Source: JAIEPW01 sp964406035
Lineage (GTDB): Bacteria > Acidobacteriota > Terriglobia > Bryobacterales > Bryobacteraceae
Direction of reading: 5' to 3'
DNA: 19,831 bases
Assembly: GCA_964406035.1 (NCBI GenBank)
Contig: CAYOQB010000102.1
Span: 1-19,831 of the forward strand
Below the pieces are notes generated by a model. That model was not told the origin of the DNA. It saw nothing but the letters and a program-made list of their open reading frames with translations, and ran no database searches. The translations under genes were made by a program, and so were the position numbers. Shown in pieces: positions 7,906 through 14,900 of the stretch; position 1 is the stretch's first letter, and the number at the start of each line of letters is the position of its first letter.

Positions 7906-8298
7906 ATGCCGCGTTTTCTTCACGCGCTGACGGCGATCCACGCGGTGGGTGCTTGCGCCTGCTTCGTGATGGCCGCGGGGAGCGCTGTGTCGAGCGGCTT
8001 CCGGGAAGGGCTCGCGATGTCCGGCGGGAGCCGCATCATGCTGGCCTGGTTCGGCGCGTGGACCTGGGCGTTCCTTCTGTTCGTCGGGACGGTCCTCGCC
8101 GTGCTCGCCTATGCTTCCTGGCGCGTTCGCCCGTGGGCCTGGCTGATGACGCTGATCGTGTACGGCATCGGCGTTCTCGGCGGACTTTGGCAGGTGAGCG
8201 TCGGAATCCCGCAGGGATGGGCGGCGGCCGTCGTGAACGCGGCGGTGTTCGTATACGCGAGCTCGCCGGCGGTGCGGCGGGCGTATACGGGCAGCTAG
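7906..8298 (+). CDS. small four-helix membrane protein
   Basis: A 130-residue protein with four hydrophobic segments at about residues 4-26, 44-68, 75-97 and 103-122, so an integral inner-membrane protein. I do not recognise a family. The size and helix pattern recall DoxX-like or DUF-type small membrane proteins, but no diagnostic motif is visible. The start at 7906 gives a normal first helix; an in-frame ATG at 7858 would add 16 residues. Neither has a clear ribosome site. It diverges from guaA and is followed after 25 bases by the predicted selenoprotein gene on the same strand, so the two may share a transcript. No terminator is seen between them. Confidence 0.65.
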   Translation: MPRFLHALTAIHAVGACACFVMAAGSAVSSGFREGLAMSGGSRIMLAWFGAWTWAFLLFVGTVLAVLAYASWRVRPWAWLMTLIVYGIGVLGGLWQVSVGIPQGWAAAVVNAAVFVYASSPAVRRAYTGS

Positions 8299-8323
8299 TG
8301 CCGCGCCGCGGGCGTACGCTACG

Positions 8324-9196
8324 ATGCACGGGATGGTTGATTCGTACCGTTTTCTGGACGGCATCTCGAAGAAGGTGATGCGCCACTGGTGCGGGCTGGG
8401 CGGGGACCGATCCCGTCCCTGGACTCCGCTGTCGAAGCCCCTGCCGGATTGTACGGTCGCCCTCGTGAGCTCGGCGGCGTTAGCTCTGAACAGCGATCCG
8501 CGGTTCCAAATCGAAATCGAACAGGGGGATCCCTGGTTCTCAGACCCGTCTTATCGCATCATCCCGCGCGACGCCCGGACCGCTGACGTCGGGGTTCATC
8601 ACCTGCACATCAATGCCGAGTTCGCCGCGCGGGACCTCGATTGTGTGCTGCCGCTGACGCGGCTGGCCGAGCTTGCATCAGCGGGGGAGATCGGCGCCCC
8701 AGCGCCTTCCCATTACTCCTTCAGCGGATACACGCTGCGTCCCGAGCGGCTGCTGCAGGAGTCGGCGCCGGCGATGGTGGAGCAGATGCGGCGGGAGAAA
8801 GTGGATGTCGTGGTGCTGGTTCCGGTATGACCCGTCTGCTGCTGGTCCGTCGGACTGGTGCAATGCGAACTGGAAGCGGCCGGGTTCAGCACGGTATCCC
8901 TATCCATGATTCCGGAGCTGACGGCGAGCACCGGCGCGCCGCGTATTGCCGCGGTGGAGCGTCCGTTCGGGCTGCCAATGGGCCTGCCGGGCGACGCGGC
9001 GGGTCAACTTGCGGTGCTGCGGGGAGCTGTTCGGGCCGTCGAGTCGATCGCCAAGCCGGGTGGAATTCTGGACCTCGGCCTGGAGTGGCCGGACCTGAAG
9101 TTGAACATTGCCGCGCCGCAACCGCCGCCGATCGTGGCCTACCTGAAGCGGCACCCGTGGGCGCTGGCGCGATTCTTCAACCGCACGCCGCCGTAG
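8324..9196 (+). CDS. predicted selenoprotein, GrdB-like (glycine/sarcosine/betaine/D-proline reductase selenoprotein B family), in-frame UGA = Sec169
   Basis: One reading frame runs from the ATG at 8324 to a TAG at 9194-9196 and is interrupted only by a TGA at 8828-8830. Read as selenocysteine, it gives 290 residues. The first part has family signatures: GDRSRPWTPLSKPL (about 27-40), VALVSSAALAL, SYRIIPRDA, DVGVHHLHIN, CVLPLTRLAEL and APSHYSFSGY. The strand VDVVVLVPV leads straight into U169-P-V-C172-C173, then SVGLVQCELEAAG and VERPFGLPMGLPG, which continue the same domain. A UxxC pair is the redox motif expected in this family. True glycine or proline reductase needs further subunits that are absent here, so the substrate is unknown. 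A start at 8333 is also possible. The alternative is a nonsense mutation, but 121 sense codons and the SECIS-like hairpin argue against decay. Confidence 0.85.
8840..8860 (+). promoter_or_regulatory. candidate bacterial SECIS stem-loop downstream of the UGA
   Basis: Nine consecutive pairs (8840-8848 with 8852-8860; five Watson-Crick and four G-U) close a three-base loop, GUC, at 8849-8851. The four loop-proximal pairs are Watson-Crick (GUCC with GGAC). The loop begins 19 bases after the UGA. Bacterial SECIS elements, which recruit SelB with Sec-tRNA, lie inside the coding region just after the UGA, with a short apical loop carrying G at its start roughly 16-37 bases downstream. This hairpin meets those rules. 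Pairing was done by eye, without a folding energy. Confidence 0.68.
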
Positions 9197-9209
9197 CGGA
9201 TACGGATTG

Positions 9210-10817
9210 TCAGTTGCCGAGGTTCTGCCGGTTCAGCCGCTGCACCAGCATCTTCTTGGCGTTGTCCAGCAGGGACTTCGCCTTGGGCATCGCGTCGATC
9301 GCCTTCAGCACCATCGGATCCTCCTCGATGGTCGCCTTCTGCGATTCGTTGACGCTGAAGGCGGTGATGTACATCTCGCGCTTCAACTGCTGCCGAGCCC
9401 ACTTGTAGTTGGCGGTGAAATCCGCCTCCGTGAACTGCACGCCCGATTTCAGCAGGTACTCGTGGAACTCGTCCATCACCTTCTGATCCGGGGACCAGCC
9501 CTGGGGCAGCTTGGCGTCCTTGCCGCCGAAGTACTTCGCGGTGAAGTTGAAGAACGTGAACTTGCGCAGCAATTCGATCTGGAACGGATTCAGCTTCTCG
9601 GGCACGAACTTCTCGTCCGGGGAGATGCCGCCGCCGCCGTACACAGTGCGGCCGGAGTCGGTCATCTTCACGTCCTTCTCGTTCTTCTGCTCCAGGTTCT
9701 TGTGCGTGTAGTAATCCAGGAACGAGATGTTCTGGTAATCGCGCTGAATCAGGCGGCCGCTGGGCGTGTAGTAATGGGCGGTGGTCAGCGCCAGGCCGGT
9801 ATTCTCGCTCAGTGGATAAACGGTCTGCACCAGACCCTTGCCGAAGGTGTTCTCGCCGAGGATCCAGCCGCGATCGTGATCCTGCAAAGCGCCGGCCACG
9901 ATCTCCGCGGCGGAAGCTGAATAGCGATTCACCAGCACCACCACGGGGTAGTCCTTGCCGCCGCCGCTGCGGCGTGCAACATACGGTTTCTCCGGCGTGG
10001 AACGCCCGCGATGCGAAACCACCACTTCGCCCTTCTTCAGGAAGTGGCCGGCGACTTCGACGCCTTCATTTAGAAGCCCGCCCGGATTGCCGCGCAGGTC
10101 GAGCACCAGTCCCTTGATATTGGCCTCGCCCAGCTTCTTCAGCTCGTCTTCCATCTCGCGCGAGGTGTTCTCGTTGAACTGCTTGATGTTGATGTAGCCG
10201 ATACCGGGACGCAGCCAGAACGCTTCCTCCACGGAGTTGCGCGGAATTTCGTCGCGCAGCATGTTGAAGGCAATCGGCTTGTCGACGCCCTCGCGCGCCA
10301 CGGTCACCTGAACCGGCGTCCCCTTGGGGCCCTTCAACAGGTCGGCGATTTCGGAAGTGGTCAGGCCGTCGGTGCCCTTGTCGTTGACCTTAAGAATGAC
10401 GTCGCCGGGGCGAAGGCCGGCCTTGTAGGCGGGAGTTCCCACGAAGGGGTTGATGACGATCGTCTTGCCCGCGCGCGGGCCCACCTGCATGCCCACGCCG
10501 TAGTAGTGGCCGCGCTGGTCTTCCCGCAGAAGCTGGTAGTCGCGGGGATCAAAGAAGTTCGAGTGCGGATCCAAAGTCCGCAGCATGCCGGGAACGGCGC
10601 CTTTGTAAATTGCCTTGTCCGGGTCCAGCTTGGTGGCGAAGTTCTGCTCCACCAACTGATAAACCGCGGTGAAGCTCTTCAGGTTGCCACTGAGCGATTC
10701 CTCGCCGGTGTTGGCGGCCTTTACCCCTCGCGCGCCGGGGCCAAGCAGGGCTCCGAAGAGCGAGCACATCGCGATAAACGCGGGGACAAGTACAACGAAG
10801 CGACGGTTCGACACCAT
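9210..10817 (-). CDS. S41 family C-terminal processing serine protease with PDZ domain
   Basis: A 535-residue CtpA/Prc-type protease that cleaves substrates at their C-termini in the periplasm. Residues 7-27 form an N-terminal signal or anchor. A PDZ domain follows (about 105-185), with a GTPAYKAGLRPGDVILKVND carboxylate-binding region. The S41 core has VLDLRGNPGGLL (238-249), the catalytic Ser302 in YSASAAEI and Lys327 in ENTFGKG, the same 25-residue spacing as the Prc Ser-Lys dyad. The C-terminal 150 residues are helical and charged, longer than in minimal CtpA. The ATG at 10817 has GGGAGG (10828-10833) upstream. It lies downstream of the LysR gene on the same strand with 115 bases between, and converges on the selenoprotein gene with 13 bases between stops. 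Confidence 0.93.
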   Translation of the reverse strand: MVSNRRFVVLVPAFIAMCSLFGALLGPGARGVKAANTGEESLSGNLKSFTAVYQLVEQNFATKLDPDKAIYKGAVPGMLRTLDPHSNFFDPRDYQLLREDQRGHYYGVGMQVGPRAGKTIVINPFVGTPAYKAGLRPGDVILKVNDKGTDGLTTSEIADLLKGPKGTPVQVTVAREGVDKPIAFNMLRDEIPRNSVEEAFWLRPGIGYINIKQFNENTSREMEDELKKLGEANIKGLVLDLRGNPGGLLNEGVEVAGHFLKKGEVVVSHRGRSTPEKPYVARRSGGGKDYPVVVLVNRYSASAAEIVAGALQDHDRGWILGENTFGKGLVQTVYPLSENTGLALTTAHYYTPSGRLIQRDYQNISFLDYYTHKNLEQKNEKDVKMTDSGRTVYGGGGISPDEKFVPEKLNPFQIELLRKFTFFNFTAKYFGGKDAKLPQGWSPDQKVMDEFHEYLLKSGVQFTEADFTANYKWARQQLKREMYITAFSVNESQKATIEEDPMVLKAIDAMPKAKSLLDNAKKMLVQRLNRQNLGN

Positions 10818-10867
10818 TCGCGATAGGCCTCCCAGCCTTAACCAGAGTCTAACAAACTTTCGACACG

Positions 10868-10886
10868 CCTCCGTCTGGCTCGGAGG
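10868..10886 (-). other. hairpin in the LysR-protease intergenic region
   Basis: CCTCCG (10868-10873) and CGGAGG (10881-10886) are perfect inverted repeats around a seven-base loop. On the minus strand the hairpin lies between the end of the LysR gene and the protease ribosome site. No uridine run follows directly, so it may be a weak terminator, a leader structure or chance in GC-rich DNA. Confidence 0.3.
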
Positions 10887-10920
10887 TCGGGCTCAAATGG
10901 TAGACGTTTCCCAAACGGTT

Positions 10921-10945
10921 CCGTTCCGCCTCTCAACCGGAACGG
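10921..10945 (-). terminator. GC-rich hairpin over the LysR stop codon, possible terminator
   Basis: CCGTTCCG (10921-10928) and CGGAACGG (10938-10945) are perfect eight-base inverted repeats with a nine-base loop that contains the LysR stop codon (10933-10935). A strong stem at a gene end suggests transcription termination or mRNA 3'-end protection. The minus-strand sequence after the stem lacks a clear U tract, so classical intrinsic termination is not proven. Confidence 0.35.
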
Positions 10946-11829
10946 CTTTCCGGGCGTTCCAAAAGCAGGTTCAGGAAGGATTGAGCCACCGGGTGGAACG
11001 CCATTTTCCGACGGTGCAGAACTCCGAGAGGGCGATACAACCCGGGTTCGGCCAGCGGAATCGCCACCAGGCGGCCCTGTTGCAGTTCATTGCCCATGAT
11101 CCGGGCCGGCATGATGCTGATGCCGACACCGTAAGCCACTGCTTCCTTAATCATTTGGATGTTGTCGAAGTGGAACACGCGGTTCACGGACACCTGATGC
11201 TGCCGGAGAAACCGGTCCACCTCTTTCCCAATCGGAAGATCGGCGTCAAACCCGATGAAATCCAGGTTGTTCAGCTCCGACGGGCGGACCACCGCAAGCT
11301 TCGCCAGGGCATGACTCGGGGCTGCCGCCACCACCATCTGCTCGGCGCGCCAGGGAATCACCTCGATCTCGCGCCGCGCCTCGGGGTAACTGACGATCCC
11401 CAGATCCGCCGCGCCGGAAAGGACCGCTTCGTACACCTTCTCCGGCCTCAAATACTCAACTTCCAGCCGTGCTTCCGGCTCGCGGCGGGCGAACTCCTGC
11501 TCCAGTTCGGCCATTTCGGAAAGGCCCACGGAGTAGATGGAGGCCACCCGCACCGAGCCGCCCGACTCCGCCAGCAGCTTCTCCAACTCGACTTCGAACT
11601 GGTCCCAGCGGCGCATCGCTTCCTTGCAGTAATCGAAGTACAACTTGCCGGCGGCTGTAAGTTGCAGCGGCCGGCGGGAGCGGTCCACCAGCGGCGCCCC
11701 CAGCCGCTTTTCCAACTCAGCCAACCCCTGGCTCGCCGCTGATTGACTGATTTGGTTGAGGATCGCAGCCCGGCTCACCGACCGGTTCTGCGCGATGTGA
11801 AAAAACAGCCGTACCTGTTCGGGCAGCAC
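10933..11829 (-). CDS. LysR-type transcriptional regulator, GltC-like by context
   Basis: A 298-residue LysR regulator. The N-terminal winged helix-turn-helix (about 1-60) reads VRLFFHIAQNRSVSRAAILN then QISQSAASQGLAELEKRLGA, with the usual LVDRSRRPLQLTAAG wing. The C-terminal inducer-binding domain (about 92-290) has two Rossmann-like lobes, including GAADLGIVSYPE and EAVAYGVGISIMPARI. It would bind DNA as a tetramer and respond to a small-molecule effector that cannot be read here. The gene diverges from gltB across 81 bases holding a perfect palindrome, the same arrangement as gltC-gltAB in Bacillus subtilis. Control of gltBD is therefore likely but inferred. A GTG at 11829 is chosen because homology begins directly after it. 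No ATG lies between the upstream in-frame stop and this point. Confidence 0.9.
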   Translation of the reverse strand: MLPEQVRLFFHIAQNRSVSRAAILNQISQSAASQGLAELEKRLGAPLVDRSRRPLQLTAAGKLYFDYCKEAMRRWDQFEVELEKLLAESGGSVRVASIYSVGLSEMAELEQEFARREPEARLEVEYLRPEKVYEAVLSGAADLGIVSYPEARREIEVIPWRAEQMVVAAAPSHALAKLAVVRPSELNNLDFIGFDADLPIGKEVDRFLRQHQVSVNRVFHFDNIQMIKEAVAYGVGISIMPARIMGNELQQGRLVAIPLAEPGLYRPLGVLHRRKMAFHPVAQSFLNLLLERPESRSG

Positions 11830-11844
11830 TACATTCAGATTAAC

Positions 11845-11859
11845 ATTAGATTGTCTAAT
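11845..11859. promoter_or_regulatory. palindromic LysR-type operator between lysR and gltB
   Basis: ATTAGA-TTG-TCTAAT is a perfect inverted repeat with three central bases and fits the T-N11-A pattern of LysR-regulator recognition sites. It lies in an AT-rich island, unlike the surrounding GC-rich coding DNA, 15 bases before the regulator start and 51 bases before gltB. This position would allow both autoregulation and gltB activation. No convincing -35/-10 pair could be assigned for either direction. Confidence 0.62.
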
Positions 11860-11910
11860 AGTAAACGATGTTCTGATTCAGTTTTCCTGATGATGTGCTA
11901 AAACACTGCA

Positions 11911-14900
11911 ATGGGTTATCCCGCTGCCCAAGGGCTCTACGATCCGCGCTTCGAACACGATTCGTGCGGGCTGGGTTTCGTAGTCGACATCCCGGGACGG
12001 GCGTCGCATGACGTGATCCACCGCGGCATTCAGGTGCTGAAGAACCTGGAGCACCGGGGCGCCTGCGGCTGCGACCCGGAAACGGGCGATGGGGCGGGCG
12101 TGCTGATCCAGATCCCGCACGCGCTCTTCGCCCGCGATTTGAAGCTGCCAAGCCCAGGGGAATACGGGGCGGGCATGGTATTTCTGCCTCGCGATTCACA
12201 CGAACAACTCGTTTGTGAGGGGATGCTGGAGCGCATCGCGCTGGAAGAGGGAGCGGAAACGCTGGGCTGGCGGGAGGTCCCGGTGCAACCGGCGGCGCTG
12301 GGGCGAATGGCGCGCGCCTCGCAGCCGGCGATCCGGCAGTTCTTCGTGCAGCCGGTTCGCGGCATGGACGCCGACACTCTGGAGCGCAAGCTGTACTTGA
12401 TCCGGAAGCGGGCGGAGAATGCGTTGCGAGAGTACCGGGGATTCTACATCTGCTCCCTTTCGAGCCGGACCATCGTGTACAAAGGGCTGCTGCTGGCCCA
12501 GCAGATCGAACGCTTTTACCGGGATCTGGCGGATCCCGCCGCGGTGAGCGCCATCTGCCTGGTGCACCAGCGTTTCTCCACGAACACTTTTCCTGCGTGG
12601 CACCTGGCCCATCCGTATCGCTATCTCTGCCACAACGGCGAAATCAACACGGTGCGGGGGAATGTCGCCTGGATGACCGCGCGGCAACCGGTGCTGTCAT
12701 CGAAGCTGTTCGGCGAAGACTTGGGCAAACTGTTTCCCATCATTACGCCCGGCGGCAGCGATTCCGCCTCGCTGGATAACGTGGTGGAACTGCTGACCCT
12801 GGCGGGACGAGACCTGCCGCATGTCATGGCCATGCTAATTCCCGAAGCGTGGGATGGCGATCCCTCCATGCCGGCGGACAAGAAGGCGTTTTACGAGTTC
12901 CACGCGTCGCTGATGGAGCCGTGGGACGGACCGGCGGCGATCGCCTTCACGGACGGGCGCAGCGTCGGCGCGATCCTGGATCGCAACGGGTTGCGGCCGG
13001 CGCGCTATGTGGTCACTGCATCCGACCAGATCATCCTGGCGTCCGAAACCGGCGTGCTCGACCTGGATCCCCGGGAGATCCGGTCGCAGGGGCGGTTGCA
13101 GCCGGGCCGGATGCTGCTGGTGGACACCGCCGAGGCGCGCATCATCCCGGATGAAGAGATCAAGCAGCGCCTCGCCTCGCGGCAGCCTTACTCCGACTGG
13201 GTGAGCCGCAATCAGATCACCCTGGACCGCTTGCCCGAGCCGGCCTTCGAGCATCCCACCGACCACGAGACGCTGCTGCGGCGGCAGCGCGCCTTCGGCT
13301 ACAGCGATGAAGACCTGCGGATGCTGATCGCCCCGATGGCTTCGGCGGGTGAAGAGCCGGTGGGCAGCATGGGTGTCGACATCCCGCTCGCCTGCCTCTC
13401 GGACAAGCCGCAGACCCTCTTTCACTACTTCAAGCAACTGTTCGCGCAGGTGACGAACCCCGCCATCGACCCCATTCGCGAGGAGCTGGTGATGTCGCTC
13501 AAGAGCCACATCGGGGACGAGCGCAATCTGCTCGACGAGTCGCCGGAGCATTGCCAGACGCTCGCGCTGGCGCACCCTCTGCTGACGAATCGCGACCTGG
13601 AGAAGCTGCGCCATGCGCAGGTGCGGGACCTGCGCGCCACCACACTGCCCATCCTGTTCCCGGTGGCGCAAGGCGGTCCTGGACTGGAACGCTCGCTGGA
13701 CGACCTATGCGCCCGTGCCAGCGCGGCGGTGGCGGAGGGACACAAGCTCCTGATACTGTCGGACCGGGGGTTGGACACCGGCAGCGCTCCGATTCCCAGC
13801 CTGCTGGCGCTTTCAGCCGTCCATCACCAGCTGGTGCGCGAGGGCAGCCGGACGCGCGTGGCGCTGATCGTCGAGTCCGGCGAGCCACGAGAGGTGATGC
13901 ACTTCGCACTGCTCATCGGTTTCGGAGCAAGCGCGGTGAATCCTTACCTGGCCATTGAAACCCTGGACGACCTGAATCAGGAGGGTTTCCTGACGACAGG
14001 GTTTGAGAAAGCAGTTCAGAACTACTTCAAGGCAATCAATAAAGGCCTGCTGAAGGTGTTCTCCAAGATGGGCATTTCGACGCTGCAAAGCTACCGGGGT
14101 GCGCAGGTGTTTGAAGCGATCGGCTTGGAGAAGCGGCTGGTGGACCGCTACTTCGCCGGGACTGCTTCGCGCATTGAAGGCGCGGGGCTGGACGTGCTCG
14201 CCGAGGAAGCGCGACGCAAACATGAGCTCGCGATGCAGCCCATTCGACTCAGCGAGCAGGAACTCGCGGCAGGCGGCCGGTACGCTTATCGCGCCGGCGG
14301 CGAGCATCACCTGCTGAACCCGTTCACCATCAGCCGGCTGCAGCACGCGGTGCGGCAGCAGAATTTCGCGACCTTTCAGGAATTCTCCGCGGCTGTCAAC
14401 GACCAGAGCCGGCATATGTGCACGCTGCGCGGGCTGATGAGCTTCCGTTTCCTCAAGGAGCCGATTCCGCTGGAAGAGGTGGAGCCCGCCGTCGAAATCG
14501 TCAAGCGGTTCGCGACCGGGGCCATGTCGTTCGGCTCCATCAGCAAGGAAGCGCACGAGACGCTGGCGATCGCCATGAACCGCATCGGGGGGCGGTCCAA
14601 CACCGGGGAGGGCGGGGAAGACGAAGCCCGCTTTGGCGACCATCGCCGCAGCTCGGTGAAGCAGGTGGCGAGCGGGCGTTTCGGCGTCACGGCGCATTAC
14701 CTGGTGAACGCCGATGAGCTGCAGATCAAGATTGCGCAGGGCGCCAAGCCGGGCGAAGGCGGTCAGTTGCCGGGCCACAAGGTAGACGAAGTGATCGCGC
14801 GGGTGCGCCACTCGATCCCCGGCGTGCCTTTGATCTCGCCGCCGCCACACCACGACATTTACTCAATTGAAGACCTGGCGCAGTTGATCTTCGACCTGAA

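Noticed and set aside
5602..8298. Very long open frame on the plus strand opposite guaA and the methyltransferase
   Set aside because: It is the antisense shadow of real genes in GC-rich DNA: low-complexity Arg/His/Gln-rich translation with no family pattern. Only its last part, from 7906, encodes a plausible membrane protein.
7813..8364. N-terminal extension of guaA up to 8364
   Set aside because: The extra 184 residues are Arg/His/Pro-rich, have no domain and lie antisense to the membrane protein gene. GMP synthase homology starts at HPQIVVLDAGGQ.
8858..9196. Separate small gene starting at a GTG after the TGA
   Set aside because: It is in the same frame as the upstream part, starts within a conserved helix (GLVQCELEAAG) and has no ribosome site. 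It is better explained as the C-terminal half of one selenoprotein.
8641..9408. Plus-strand open frame overlapping the selenoprotein gene and the protease 3' end
   Set aside because: Gly/Arg/Ala-rich out-of-frame translation without a known pattern. It runs across two genes of better quality.
9960..10000. GC-rich short repeats such as CCGCCG runs in coding regions
   Set aside because: Expected from third-position GC bias. No unit is long or regular enough to call a repeat element or CRISPR.
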